Shown: positions 28,855 to 37,238 of the stretch, piece by piece
How positions within the stretch are numbered: position 1 is the first letter of the stretch
Layout of the letters: every line of letters begins with the position of its first letter
DNA from: Pleomorphomonas sp. JP5
Lineage (GTDB): Bacteria; Pseudomonadota; Alphaproteobacteria; Rhizobiales; Pleomorphomonadaceae
Direction of reading: 5' to 3'
NCBI RefSeq assembly: GCF_023721815.1
Contig: NZ_JAMDLI010000008.1
Coordinates: 581,944-645,943 of the forward strand
DNA length: 64,000 nucleotides
Made by a program: the position numbers and the translations under genes
The notes under the pieces: generated by a model
Told to the model about the DNA's origin: nothing
Databases searched by the model: none
The model's input: only the letters and a program-made list of their open reading frames with translations

Positions 28855-30225
28855 ATGTCGACGACGCCGAGATTCATCGCGGTTCTCGACGTGGGCAAGA
28901 CCAACGTTAAGGTGGTGGTCCACGACCTTGAAACCGGTGAAGACGTGTTCGTTCGGACGCGGCCGAATGCCGTCATCGACGCCCCGCCCTATCCCCACTA
29001 TGACGTGGAGGGGATGTGGACCTTCTTCATCGACACACTGAAGGAGGCATCGGCGACGCTTCGAGTCGACGCCCTCTCCTTCACCACCCATGGCGCGACC
29101 TTCGCCTTGATGGCCGGAGATCGGCTCGCCTTGCCGATCCTCGACTACGAGTTTCACGGCCCGGATGCTCTTGAGGACGCCTATCTCGCGGCGCGTCCAC
29201 CGTTTACGGAGAGTTTCACGCCTCGCCTGCCTGGCGGTCTCAATGCCGGGGCACAGCTTTTCTGGCAGGCCCGTACATTCCCCAAGGCCTTCTCGACGGT
29301 AACGGCGATTGTCCCCTATCCTCAGTATTGGGCGTTTCGCTTTACGGGCGTGATGGCGAGCGAGCCGACCTCGCTGGGAGTGCATACCGACCTTTGGGCT
29401 CCAGAGAAACGCGACTTTTCCTCCTTCGCCACAGCCGAGGGGTGGAGTAAACTGTTCGCGCCGCCGCGCTCGGCCTTCGACCGGCTCGGCACGGTGAGCC
29501 AGGACATAGCGACCCTGACAGGTCTACCCGCCGATACGCCTGTCTATTGCGGCATCCACGATTCCAACGCCTCACTGCTGCCGCATCTTCTTGGTCGCCA
29601 GCCGCCATTTACGGTGCTTTCTACCGGTACCTGGGTGATCGTTTTCGCAGTCGGCGGCGAGGCGTCGGCGCTCGACGCCCGCCGCGACGGTCTTTGCAAT
29701 GTCGATGCATTCAGCAATCCCGTGCCATCGTCGCGTTTCATGGGGGGGCGCGAGTTCGATCTCCTGACGGAAGGCCATCCGCGGAAGCCGACACAGGAAG
29801 ACGTTCGCTCCGTACTTGACGACAGCATTATGGTTCACCCAACTTTCGTACCTGGATGCGGCCCATTCCCGGACGGAAAGGGAGAATGGAGCAGAGATCC
29901 TTCCACGCTCGCCGGCGGCGTGCGGACCGCAGCCGTCAGCCTCTACCTCGCATTGGTGGCGCAGGCCGCGATGTCTGTCGCCGGCGCGGCCGGTCCCATC
30001 ATCATTGAAGGGCCTTTCGGCCGCGACACTCTCTTCGCAGAAGCTCTGCAGCGGCTCACAGGGCGCCCAGTAGCAATCGCCGACGGTGCCACCGGCACGT
30101 CAACCGGCGCCGCGATGCTGGCGCTTGGTTCTGACGGGCAACTCGATCTTCCGCCCGACCGACCGGTGGGCGGCATCTACGATCTCGAAGGCCTCGAGAG
30201 CTACGCCGAGCGGTGGGCGAGTTGA
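28855..30225 (+). CDS. rhaK: Rhamnulokinase of the FGGY family
   Basis: 456 residues from the ATG at 28855 after AAAGGAGAG. It is an FGGY-type sugar kinase: N-terminal ATPase fold FIAVLDVGKTNVKVVVHD, then VLSTGTWVIVFAVGG, AAGPIIIEGPFGRD and ATGTSTGAAMLAL. It phosphorylates rhamnulose to feed RhaD. By sequence and position at the end of rhaRSTPQ it is the rhizobial RhaK, which in R. leguminosarum is also needed for transporter function; it does not look like enterobacterial RhaB. rhaU, normally between rhaQ and rhaK, is absent; rhaM at 20 kb supplies the mutarotase. The last 25 bases overlap the convergent kinase gene. Confidence 0.9.
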   Translation: MSTTPRFIAVLDVGKTNVKVVVHDLETGEDVFVRTRPNAVIDAPPYPHYDVEGMWTFFIDTLKEASATLRVDALSFTTHGATFALMAGDRLALPILDYEFHGPDALEDAYLAARPPFTESFTPRLPGGLNAGAQLFWQARTFPKAFSTVTAIVPYPQYWAFRFTGVMASEPTSLGVHTDLWAPEKRDFSSFATAEGWSKLFAPPRSAFDRLGTVSQDIATLTGLPADTPVYCGIHDSNASLLPHLLGRQPPFTVLSTGTWVIVFAVGGEASALDARRDGLCNVDAFSNPVPSSRFMGGREFDLLTEGHPRKPTQEDVRSVLDDSIMVHPTFVPGCGPFPDGKGEWSRDPSTLAGGVRTAAVSLYLALVAQAAMSVAGAAGPIIIEGPFGRDTLFAEALQRLTGRPVAIADGATGTSTGAAMLALGSDGQLDLPPDRPVGGIYDLEGLESYAERWAS

Positions 30226-31592
30226 AGCTGCGCTCCAATCCGTCCCGTCACCCGGTAGGAGAAACCCACCTCGGACCGGTCGAGCGCCATCACTTCGCCT
30301 TCGAGAATGACCGGGATGACGGTGCGCAGCAGCAAGCGACCGAAGTCGCTGATTTCGATCGAAGACGCGCCTGACATGCGCCATTCCAGATGGAAGGCGC
30401 CGTCGGGTCGCATCTCCCATGACACGACCACGCGCTCGGGCGGTTGTTCCGCCGTCGCGGCGGCCGCCACCAGCTCGTGTGCGCCCAGCATGACGTTCTG
30501 AGCGACGTCTGGACCGAGAAGGACGTCCGGACCGTCAAGATCGACGCGGATGTTGTCCGTACCCTCCACATCGGCCCAGGCACGACTCACCACCTCGGCC
30601 AGCGGGATACCGCGCCACCCGTTCTGCACCAGAAGCTCGTGAGCGGCCGACAGCGCGAGCAGGCGCCCGCTAAAAGGCGCGAGGAATCCAGCGGCATCGG
30701 GGTATCCCTTGGCGCTCTGCCGCGCGATGCCTTGCACCACCGCCAGAAGGTTCTTGGAGCGGTGAGTAAGTTCGCGCAGGATGTCTCGCATCTCGCGCTC
30801 GTGTTCCTTGTAGCGGGACACATCAATGGCCGCCGCCAGAACGCCAGTGATCCGCTCATCCACAGTGACCGGCTCAACGAAGCCTTCGAACCAGCGCTGC
30901 TGTCCGCCGAGAACGAAGGCGATCTCGAAACGCTCCGGCATGCCGCCCCCCAGGACGCGTCTTGCGATGCCAGCAAACTCGGCGGCCTCTCCCGGCAGCA
31001 ACAGGTCGGCCGGCCGATGCCCCAGGATGTCGGCCTGGGTAAGGGGCCGCGGCGGATTGTGCACCCAGGTAAAAACCAGGTCAGCGTCGAGTTCGAGAAT
31101 CGAGATGTCCGACCCTTCGAGCGCCATCTCGAAGCGATGCCGAACCGTCTCCAACTCGGCGGTGCGGCCGGCAACACGACTTTCCAGGTCACGATTGAGA
31201 TCGCTGAGTTGGTCGATCAACCTTCGATTGGCCGCCTGTCCCTCCACCAGAAGCGCGTTCGCTTCGTTGGCCTCCTGGCTGGTCGGCTGGCCAACGAGCC
31301 TCGGGATCATCGGCCAGACGGCCACGCCCACGACGAAGGCGACGACGGCGGCGACCGTCTCCATCAACACGGGAAGACCGCCACCGGTCGCTCCCGAGAG
31401 CAGGCGGCCGATGGCTCCCACGGCAACGGCCAAAACGAAAATGAACAGAAGAGCGGACGTGCCCATCAAGCCACCGGCACGGTGGCGCATGCGGAAGAGG
31501 TAGGTCACAAGGCCCGCCGACACGGAGACGCAGGCGGCAAGTGTCATTCCCCGCGCCAGCGTCTTGAGTGTCTCGAGGTCATCAGGCTGCAC
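30201..31592 (-). CDS. HWE-type sensor histidine kinase with degenerate ATPase domain
   Basis: 463 residues: three or four N-terminal membrane spans (about 12-105), a short coiled coil, a PAS domain (RFEMALEGSDISILELDADLVFTWVHNPP to VLAAAIDVSRYKEHE), and an HWE dimerisation helix ELTHRSKNLLAVVQGIARQSA with the phosphoacceptor histidine. In the ATPase domain the N-box expected as HELATNA reads HELVAAA, so the Mg-ATP asparagine is missing; the WxE motif reads WRM, and the glycine-rich lid is poor. It may be a pseudokinase, a phosphatase or a kinase needing a partner. It starts at a GTG with GGAGGG upstream, 57 bases after phyR in the same direction, so PhyR is the obvious partner. Confidence 0.85.
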   Translation of the reverse strand: MQPDDLETLKTLARGMTLAACVSVSAGLVTYLFRMRHRAGGLMGTSALLFIFVLAVAVGAIGRLLSGATGGGLPVLMETVAAVVAFVVGVAVWPMIPRLVGQPTSQEANEANALLVEGQAANRRLIDQLSDLNRDLESRVAGRTAELETVRHRFEMALEGSDISILELDADLVFTWVHNPPRPLTQADILGHRPADLLLPGEAAEFAGIARRVLGGGMPERFEIAFVLGGQQRWFEGFVEPVTVDERITGVLAAAIDVSRYKEHEREMRDILRELTHRSKNLLAVVQGIARQSAKGYPDAAGFLAPFSGRLLALSAAHELLVQNGWRGIPLAEVVSRAWADVEGTDNIRVDLDGPDVLLGPDVAQNVMLGAHELVAAAATAEQPPERVVVSWEMRPDGAFHLEWRMSGASSIEISDFGRLLLRTVIPVILEGEVMALDRSEVGFSYRVTGRIGAQLQLAHRSA

Positions 31593-31649
31593 CTTGCCCT
31601 CCGCGTCAGACGAACGACGATCGGAAAGTCCACCTGTGTCCGGTCAGCG

Positions 31650-32453
31650 TCACGCGCTGTCCCTCAACCGCAGCGATGCGACCTTGTCGAAGAACAGAGC
31701 CTGTGAGATCACCGCCTTTACCATCTCCTCGCGGAACGGCTTGGCGATAAGGAATGTCGGCTCAGGCCGCTCGCCGGTCAGCAACGACTCCGGATAGGCC
31801 GTGATGAAGATGACAGGCACTTCGAAGCTCGAGAGGATGTCGTTGACGGCATCCAGCCCCGACGAGCCATCGGCGAGGCGAATATCGGCCAGGATCAGGC
31901 CCGGACGTTCACGGCGCGCCATCGCAACCGCCTCGTCCCGCGTGCGCGCGTTTCCGACAACGGTATGGCCGAGTCCCTCGACCAAGCCCTCGAGGTCCAT
32001 CGCAATCAGAGGCTCGTCCTCGATGACAAGGACGCGTGAAGCAACCTGCTCGCCAATCTGGCGAGAGGCTTCCGAAAGCAAGGCCGAGAAGGCTTCCGGC
32101 CCGACGTCCAGAATCACAGACGCGTCGAACGGTGAAAAGCCTTCCATGGCCGTAAGGAGAAACGCCTGCCGGGGCAGCGGGGTGATCGCGTCAAGGCGTC
32201 GATCGGCCGCCGGGCGTTCGCCAGGTTCGTCCAACCTCATGTAGTTCATGGGGTTGGCGTTCCACACCGAAGAAAAAAGCTTGTAGACGCCCAGTCGCGG
32301 ATCGAGCGACTGATCGAAACCATCCGGATCGGCCACCAGTTGTTCCAACATGGCCACGACGTGACTGTCGCCGCTCGCCTGGCTGCCACTCAATGCCCTC
32401 GCATAGCGACGGAGAAGGGGAAGCTGGGGAGCGATCAGAGCCGTGATTGACAT
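31650..32453 (-). CDS. phyR: General stress response anti-anti-sigma regulator PhyR
   Basis: 267 residues from the ATG at 32453. The N-terminal half is the sigma-like domain (PQLPLLRRYARALSGSQASGD and LPRQAFLLTAMEGFSPFDASVIL). The C-terminal half is a receiver: VLVIEDEPLIAMDLEGLVE, phosphoacceptor Asp in LILADIRLADGSSG, Thr in VIFITAYPE and Lys in FLIAKPF. On phosphorylation the sigma-like domain sequesters NepR and frees EcfG. The gene is divergent from nepR-ecfG and has its own EcfG-type promoter, implying positive autoregulation. Confidence 0.97.
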   Translation of the reverse strand: MSITALIAPQLPLLRRYARALSGSQASGDSHVVAMLEQLVADPDGFDQSLDPRLGVYKLFSSVWNANPMNYMRLDEPGERPAADRRLDAITPLPRQAFLLTAMEGFSPFDASVILDVGPEAFSALLSEASRQIGEQVASRVLVIEDEPLIAMDLEGLVEGLGHTVVGNARTRDEAVAMARRERPGLILADIRLADGSSGLDAVNDILSSFEVPVIFITAYPESLLTGERPEPTFLIAKPFREEMVKAVISQALFFDKVASLRLRDSA

Positions 32454-32511
32454 GAGAAGCCTTTCCAACGCTTGGACGAGCAATCAACTAAAGAGAGCTG
32501 TTCTGCGTTAA

Positions 32512-32536
32512 AACGTCAGGGCGGCTAACCGGTTCC
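32512..32536 (-). promoter_or_regulatory. EcfG promoter of phyR
   Basis: On the minus strand GGAAC (32536-32532), exactly 16 bases, then CGTT (32515-32512): a perfect match to the published alphaproteobacterial EcfG consensus. It lies 59 bases ahead of the phyR start. Confidence 0.9.
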
Positions 32537-32565
32537 CTTCCCCATCGCTTTTTTTGTGGCACGCC

Positions 32566-32590
32566 GGAACCGGAAACACTTGTTCGCGTT
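32566..32590 (+). promoter_or_regulatory. EcfG promoter of nepR-ecfG
   Basis: GGAAC (32566-32570), 16 bases, CGTT (32587-32590): a perfect EcfG consensus, 82 bases before the nepR start and back to back with the phyR promoter. Confidence 0.9.
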
Positions 32591-32672
32591 AAGCACAAGA
32601 TGTGACCACGCAGCCTTCGCCGCAAGAACGTCGATAGGATTGTTGTTTCGAAGTCGTCCTGAAAGAGTCGCC

Positions 32673-32882
32673 ATGTCAGACAAAAAAGAAACGTCAGAGC
32701 GCCCCACACTAGAACCGCCGATCCAGGCTCATCTCGGTGACCAGTTGAAGAAGCTTTACGGTTCGATCCTGTCCGAGCCGATTCCCGAAAAGCTGACCAT
32801 GCTGCTCGACCAACTCGAGAAATCCGAAAGAAAGGAGCGAGAGGGCCAGTCGGAAGGTGGCGACGGGGGTAGCGATCAATGA
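32673..32882 (+). CDS. nepR: Anti-sigma factor NepR
   Basis: 69 residues from the ATG at 32673. The core HLGDQLKKLYGSILSEPIPEKLTMLLDQLEK is the NepR signature: two helices that clamp EcfG and, in the stress state, phosphorylated PhyR. The acidic/glycine tail is variable in the family. An upstream in-frame start would include the promoter and is rejected. The stop overlaps the ecfG start as ATGA, coupling anti-sigma and sigma production. Confidence 0.95.
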   Translation: MSDKKETSERPTLEPPIQAHLGDQLKKLYGSILSEPIPEKLTMLLDQLEKSERKEREGQSEGGDGGSDQ

Positions 32883-33382
32883 CAGCCATCGCGGCCTTCA
32901 AGTCCGCCCTCCTGGCAGAGCTCCCTTCGCTGCGTGCATTTGCCATTTCCCTCTCTGGCAGCCACGATCACGCTGACGACCTTGTGCAGGAAACGGTAAT
33001 GAAGGCTTGGGGCGCTCATGCCAGCTTCATTCCGGGTACCAGCCTCAGGGCCTGGCTGTTCACAATCATGCGCAACACCTATTTCAGCCAATATCGCAAA
33101 GCCCGGCGGGAGGTGCAGGACACCGACGGCGAGGCGGCGGCACGGTTGGTTTCGGCTCCGGCCCAGGACGGTCATCTCAATCTGGCGGACTTTCGCTCGG
33201 CACTCGAGAAGCTCCCGGATGATCAGCGCGAAGCCCTGATCCTGGTGGGCGCCTCAGGTTTTTCCTGCGAAGAGGCTGCCGAGATCTGCGGATGCGCCGT
33301 CGGCACCATCAAGAGCCGCGTCAACCGGGCGCGCCAGAAGCTCATGCAGATCATGTCGATTCAGAGCGCGGGCGAACTCTGA
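32879..33382 (+). CDS. ecfG: General stress response ECF sigma factor EcfG
   Basis: 167 residues of the ECF15/EcfG group: sigma region 2 with LSGSHDHADDLVQETVMKAWGAHASFIPGTSLRAWLFTIMRNTYFSQYRKARRE, and region 4 with LEKLPDDQREALILVGASGFSCEEAAEICGCAVGTIKSRVNRARQKL. It directs RNA polymerase to GGAAC-N16-CGTT promoters, five of which are found within 7 kb of this gene. It is translationally coupled to nepR. Confidence 0.96.
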   Translation: MTAIAAFKSALLAELPSLRAFAISLSGSHDHADDLVQETVMKAWGAHASFIPGTSLRAWLFTIMRNTYFSQYRKARREVQDTDGEAAARLVSAPAQDGHLNLADFRSALEKLPDDQREALILVGASGFSCEEAAEICGCAVGTIKSRVNRARQKLMQIMSIQSAGEL

Positions 33383-33406
33383 TCCATCCTGTCTTTCCAT
33401 GTTGCC

Positions 33407-33437
33407 AGACGGTCGGCGCACAAGGCGCCGGCCGTCT
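33407..33437. terminator. Bidirectional terminator, ecfG / AI-2E transporter
   Basis: AGACGGTCGGCGC (33407-33419) pairs with GCGCCGGCCGTCT (33425-33437), one G-T position, between two convergent genes. It can serve both strands, though the T-runs are short. Confidence 0.6.
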
Positions 33438-33445
33438 CATTTGCA

Positions 33446-34567
33446 TCAGGTTGGCAACGGTAGACGGCTATCCGCCTTGAACTCGCAATGAATCGTGCGT
33501 GCGACGAGCAGCAGCGGTACTGCGAGCACCGCGCCGATGGCTCCCCACATCCAGGTCCAGAAGATGATCGCCAGAAAGACAAGAAAAGGGTTGATCTCGA
33601 AACGGCGCCCCAGCACCGCCGGGATGACGGCATTCTCGCAGATCAGGTGAACCGTCATGAAGGCGCCGACCGGCCACATGACGGCTAGCGGACCATAGTC
33701 GAGCACCAACCCGCCGGAGGCGATGGCCAACGATATGATGGCCGGCCCGAGAAATGGGACAAAGCTCATGGCAAAGGCAAACACCCCCCAAAGGATGGGT
33801 GTGGGAAGTCCGGCCGCCAGGGCGATCAGACCCGTGGCGATGCCGACGCCGCCATAGATGACCGACGTCGTCCCGAAGTAGCGTGTCAGCGCCGCTTCGG
33901 TCGCATTGAAGATGCGGATGGCGGCTAGGCGCTCCTCCCGGCCGCCAAAGGCAAGGATTGACCGGCGTCTCAGTCGGGCCCGACCGGCTACATAGAAGAC
34001 AAGCGTCGCGAGAAAGATCAGGAACTCGCCGAAGGCAGGCGTCAAGCCGCCGAGAAAGCTGGCGACAAGACCAAAATCCAGCGAGCCCAGCATCTTATCC
34101 AGGCTTGCCACACCGCCATCCGTCCCAAGGCTTCCACCGGTGAGGCGCGCTTGCAGCGTCGTGAAAGGGGATAGCAGATCACCCAGGGCAGCAACGACCC
34201 GCGGCAACACCTGCGGCAACCGGTCGATCAGCGTCATGATCGGTTCGGCGACCGCTTCTATCAACAGGAACAGACCGACCCCAAGAACGGCGGTCAGGGC
34301 GAGGCCGGCAACCATCGGCGATATGCCGATGCGCTGACCGCGATCGCCGACGTGTGCGACAACGCTGCCGCCAATGATCGCCGCGACCATGGGCATCACG
34401 AGAGAGGCGGCGACGTGCAAGGCGACCAGCAACGCCAGTACGAACAATCCGATGATCGACAGGTCGACGAGCGTTCGACGCATGTCCGGCGCGTCCTTGT
34501 CGCTCGACAGCGGTCGGTCGAAGGGTGCCCGGCGGACAATGTACTTCAAGGGGGTGCTCCGTCGCAT
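33446..34567 (-). CDS. AI-2E family transporter
   Basis: 373 residues with seven to eight spans and the family layout: N-terminal hydrophobic hairpin (LSIIGLFVLALLVALHVAASLVMPMVAAI), a long amphipathic middle (residues 130-215) and a C-terminal bundle ending PFLVFLAIIFWTWMWGAIGAVLAVPLLLVARTI. Members include the TqsA exporter and Na+/H+ antiporters, so the substrate is open. I choose the ATG at 34567; another at 34483 is possible, and a 69-codon longer frame would run into the neighbouring promoter. It is divergent from the EcfG-controlled membrane-stress genes, but no EcfG site faces it. Confidence 0.85.
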   Translation of the reverse strand: MRRSTPLKYIVRRAPFDRPLSSDKDAPDMRRTLVDLSIIGLFVLALLVALHVAASLVMPMVAAIIGGSVVAHVGDRGQRIGISPMVAGLALTAVLGVGLFLLIEAVAEPIMTLIDRLPQVLPRVVAALGDLLSPFTTLQARLTGGSLGTDGGVASLDKMLGSLDFGLVASFLGGLTPAFGEFLIFLATLVFYVAGRARLRRRSILAFGGREERLAAIRIFNATEAALTRYFGTTSVIYGGVGIATGLIALAAGLPTPILWGVFAFAMSFVPFLGPAIISLAIASGGLVLDYGPLAVMWPVGAFMTVHLICENAVIPAVLGRRFEINPFLVFLAIIFWTWMWGAIGAVLAVPLLLVARTIHCEFKADSRLPLPT

Positions 34568-34685
34568 GAGACCGCACCCGACCGGATGTCTGTGCGGCCC
34601 CTCACCAATTCGCCAGAGCCGGTCCGGTTCCTTGCCGCAGAGATGGCGTCGATCTCCGGTGGACGCGTCGGTCACTCGAAAGCGA

Positions 34686-34710
34686 GGAACCCGACGCGAC
34701 ATCGGACGTT
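34686..34710 (+). promoter_or_regulatory. EcfG promoter of the ElaB/YqjD-like gene
   Basis: GGAAC (34686-34690), 16 bases, CGTT (34707-34710). A perfect consensus match, 85 bases before the start at 34795. Confidence 0.88.
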
Positions 34711-34794
34711 GTCCTTTCAGATGCCCGGTTGCGGCAGACCACGCGGCCTTGATCGTCCCGGGCCCTCTAGCCAATCAGATGAAAGGATCAAGCC

Positions 34795-35322
34795 ATGCCA
34801 ACTCCTGACCCTTCGACCTCGAAGAGCGGCTCGAGCGCGGCCGACAAGATCAAGAAAGACGCCAGCGCGGCGGTAGCCTCGGCCAAGGCGGCCGCCGCAG
34901 ACGCGGCGGACGAGGTACGCGAGGAGATCGGAGCGGCCGACTCCACTGGAGCCAGGGTCGTCGCCGAAAACGCTAGAAAAATCAAACAGGACTTCGGCGC
35001 GGCCGGCAGCGAGTTGGCTGGCAAGGCAGGCGACGTGGCAACTGCGGCGCAGGAGGCGCTCATAGAGATGAAACGCATTATGGACGAGTTCGCGGCCAAG
35101 ACCGGGACCAAGGCTTCCGAAGCGGTGGAAACGGTCAAGGCAACCGGCGCCGATGCCGCCGATCACCTCGGCGCGGCCTTCAATGGCGCCGGTTCGCTCG
35201 GCAAGGAGAGTATCGACGGCATTGCCGAAGCGGCCGCCAAGCGCCCGATAACGGCCATGGCCATCGCGTTGGGCGTGGGAGTCCTTCTCGGGTTCGCCTC
35301 GCGCGGCAGCTCGCGCACATGA
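34795..35322 (+). CDS. ElaB/YqjD-like (DUF883-type) stress protein
   Basis: 175 residues, very rich in Ala, Lys, Glu and Asp, with a long predicted helix or coiled coil (about 15-130) and a C-terminal hydrophobic tail KRPITAMAIALGVGVLLGFASRG that would anchor it in the inner membrane. This is the build of E. coli YqjD/ElaB, stress-induced membrane proteins, two of which bind ribosomes. A perfect EcfG promoter upstream and a membrane-protein partner gene downstream (ATGA overlap) fit a stress role. The family call rests on architecture more than on strong sequence identity. Confidence 0.75.
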   Translation: MPTPDPSTSKSGSSAADKIKKDASAAVASAKAAAADAADEVREEIGAADSTGARVVAENARKIKQDFGAAGSELAGKAGDVATAAQEALIEMKRIMDEFAAKTGTKASEAVETVKATGADAADHLGAAFNGAGSLGKESIDGIAEAAAKRPITAMAIALGVGVLLGFASRGSSRT

Positions 35323-35717
35323 TGTTCGCGCGTCTCCTCGGCATTGATGTGTCTCGGATCAAGCGGCGCGGCGGCATTGCCGTCGCTGCCGCGATGGTCG
35401 CGGCGTTGGCGGCCATTCTGGCCATTGGATTTGCCGCTCTCGCGGGACACATCGCGCTTTCCAGGCACTTCGCCCCAGAGATTGCCGCCCTGATCGTCGC
35501 CGGTTCGTTGATGGTGTTGACCTTGATCGCGCTTCTCATCGCGCGGCAGCTGCTCGACAGAGCTCAACGCGAGCTCAGGGCGGCCGTCGCCTCCAGTGCA
35601 GCGGTTGCCTTCGCTCCGACGGCGGCCTCGATGGCAGCCAAGCATACTCGACTGGCGGCAGTGGTCGGAGTGGCCGCCATCGGATTCTGGCTGGCACGTA
35701 ACGCCGGTCGCCGATGA
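35319..35717 (+). CDS. Small membrane protein, YqjE/holin-like
   Basis: 132 residues: a basic N-terminus, two adjacent spans (AVAAAMVAALAAILAIGFAALAGHIAL and IAALIVAGSLMVLTLIALLIARQLL), an amphipathic Ala-rich stretch, and a third weak span (LAAVVGVAAIGFWLARNAG). It is translationally coupled to the ElaB/YqjD-like gene, mirroring the yqjD-yqjE order in enterobacteria. The function is unknown; it probably shares the EcfG promoter. Confidence 0.7.
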   Translation: MMFARLLGIDVSRIKRRGGIAVAAAMVAALAAILAIGFAALAGHIALSRHFAPEIAALIVAGSLMVLTLIALLIARQLLDRAQRELRAAVASSAAVAFAPTAASMAAKHTRLAAVVGVAAIGFWLARNAGRR

Positions 35718-35735
35718 CCGCTTGATCGGCGACCG

Positions 35736-36791
35736 TCAGCCGATGGTGAACTCGATGCAGACCTGGGTCCCTGGATGGAGTTCGGAGTAAGTGACCTCTG
35801 CGTCAAGGTTGCGCGCCATGGCGCGGAGTACCTTGGAGCCGATTCCGGTGCCTTGCGCAGGCCCCGTTCCATCCCAGCCGATACCGTCGTCCTCGACACA
35901 GATCTGCAGCTGTCCGCCCTCCAGCTTGCGAGAGTGAACGCGAATTTCTCCGCTGGCATCAGGCGCATAGGCATATTTGAATGCGTTGGTCACCAACTCA
36001 CCGACCATGACGCCAAGTGTTACCGCCTTGTCTGTCGGCAGCGCGACGTGGATGAGGTCCGTCTTGACCAAGCGATGAGCGCCGTTACCCGTCAACGAGG
36101 CCGAAAGCTCGCCAACAAGCTGCGTGAGATAAGCGCCAATATCGACCTCGCCGATGTTGTCGGACGTATAGAGGTGGCGATGGACACCGGCGACCGCCGA
36201 GATGCGGCTCTGCGTCTCCTCAAGGGCGTGGCGGGCATGCGGATCGCTGACGGTGGCCGCCTGCATGCGGACCATGGCGGCGACCAGACCGAGCGAGTTC
36301 GCGACGCGATGGTTGACTTCCTTCAGAAGCATCTCGGCGCGATCTCGCGCCTCCCGGATCAGTTGCTGGTCGCGCACACGCGCGCTTTTCAGACGCCAGC
36401 GTTCATAGGCCTGCTCCAGAGCCGCGATCAGGAGATCGAAGAACTCCTTCGACGTGTCCTTGATCACGTAGTCGTCGGCTCCCGTCTTGAGAGCCTCGAT
36501 GGCCAACCGGGCATCCATGGAGCCGGTGACGTAGACCACCGGTGGGCGGGCACCCCGAGGCCCCATTCGGGCGAGGATGTCGAGACCGGTCTCGGCGGCA
36601 AGCGTGTGATCGAGGGCGATGATATCGATACCGCCCTCCTCAACGATTTTCACCGCATCATCGCCAGTCGTGACATGAACCGTCTCGTGACCTCGCCGGG
36701 CCAGAGCCTTGCGGACCAACAACGCAAGGGCGAGATCGTCCTCGACGTGCAGAACCTTGATCGACTCCTTGAGATCGATTCCATAGGGCAT
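35736..36791 (-). CDS. Receiver-linked HisKA_2 sensor histidine kinase
   Basis: 351 residues: an N-terminal receiver (IKVLHVEDDLALALLVRKAL; acceptor Asp in IDIIALDHTLAAETG; Lys in DDYVIKDTS), then a HisKA_2 dimerisation helix EMLLKEVNHRVANSLGLVAAMVRMQA and an intact ATPase domain (N-box GVMVGELVTNAFKYAY, G1 VEDDGIGWDG, G2 GTGIGSKVLRAMA). It is soluble. It starts directly after the stop of the preceding response regulator, as the third gene of a CHASE3 kinase / response regulator / receiver-kinase operon. Kinases of this class often feed PhyR, so this one is a candidate for the neighbouring GSR system. Confidence 0.9.
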   Translation of the reverse strand: MPYGIDLKESIKVLHVEDDLALALLVRKALARRGHETVHVTTGDDAVKIVEEGGIDIIALDHTLAAETGLDILARMGPRGARPPVVYVTGSMDARLAIEALKTGADDYVIKDTSKEFFDLLIAALEQAYERWRLKSARVRDQQLIREARDRAEMLLKEVNHRVANSLGLVAAMVRMQAATVSDPHARHALEETQSRISAVAGVHRHLYTSDNIGEVDIGAYLTQLVGELSASLTGNGAHRLVKTDLIHVALPTDKAVTLGVMVGELVTNAFKYAYAPDASGEIRVHSRKLEGGQLQICVEDDGIGWDGTGPAQGTGIGSKVLRAMARNLDAEVTYSELHPGTQVCIEFTIG

Positions 36792-37238
36792 TCAATCCAG
36801 CTCCGGAATCTGCATCACGGACAGAAACAGACCTAACTGACGAATGGCGTTGGCGAAGCTCTCGTAATTGAGTGGCTTGGTAATGTAGACGTTGGCTCCA
36901 AGGTCGTAACAGCGCTGTATTTCGCGCGCGTCATCCGTTGTCGTCAGAACGATCACCGGCGTACGCCGCGTATGCTCGTTGGCCTTCAGGCGGGCAAGAA
37001 TGTCTATGCCAGTCATGTCCGGAAGGTTGAGGTCGAGCAACACGAGCGAAGGTCGGCCGATGGCAACCCGCCCTGTCCCGTCCTTACCGAACAGATAGTT
37101 GACGCTGCTCGTGCCATCGCGGAAGGAGATGATCTCATTCGTGACGCCAGCGCGACGAATGTTCTTCTCGATCAGACGAGCGTGTCCCTCGTCGTCCTCG
37201 ATCATGATGATCGCCACAGGCTTGGGATCTTTGCTCAC
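36792..37238 (-). CDS. Single-domain response regulator (Rcp1-like)
   Basis: 148 residues, one receiver domain: AIIMIEDDEGHARLIEKNIRRAG, acceptor Asp in LVLLDLNLPDMTGIDIL, Thr in VIVLTTTDD and Lys in VYITKPLNY. The insertion after the first helix is typical of Rcp1-like regulators that partner bacteriophytochromes or CHASE3 kinases. The GTG start overlaps the kinase stop. It likely shuttles phosphate between the two kinases. Confidence 0.92.
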   Translation of the reverse strand: MSKDPKPVAIIMIEDDEGHARLIEKNIRRAGVTNEIISFRDGTSSVNYLFGKDGTGRVAIGRPSLVLLDLNLPDMTGIDILARLKANEHTRRTPVIVLTTTDDAREIQRCYDLGANVYITKPLNYESFANAIRQLGLFLSVMQIPELD

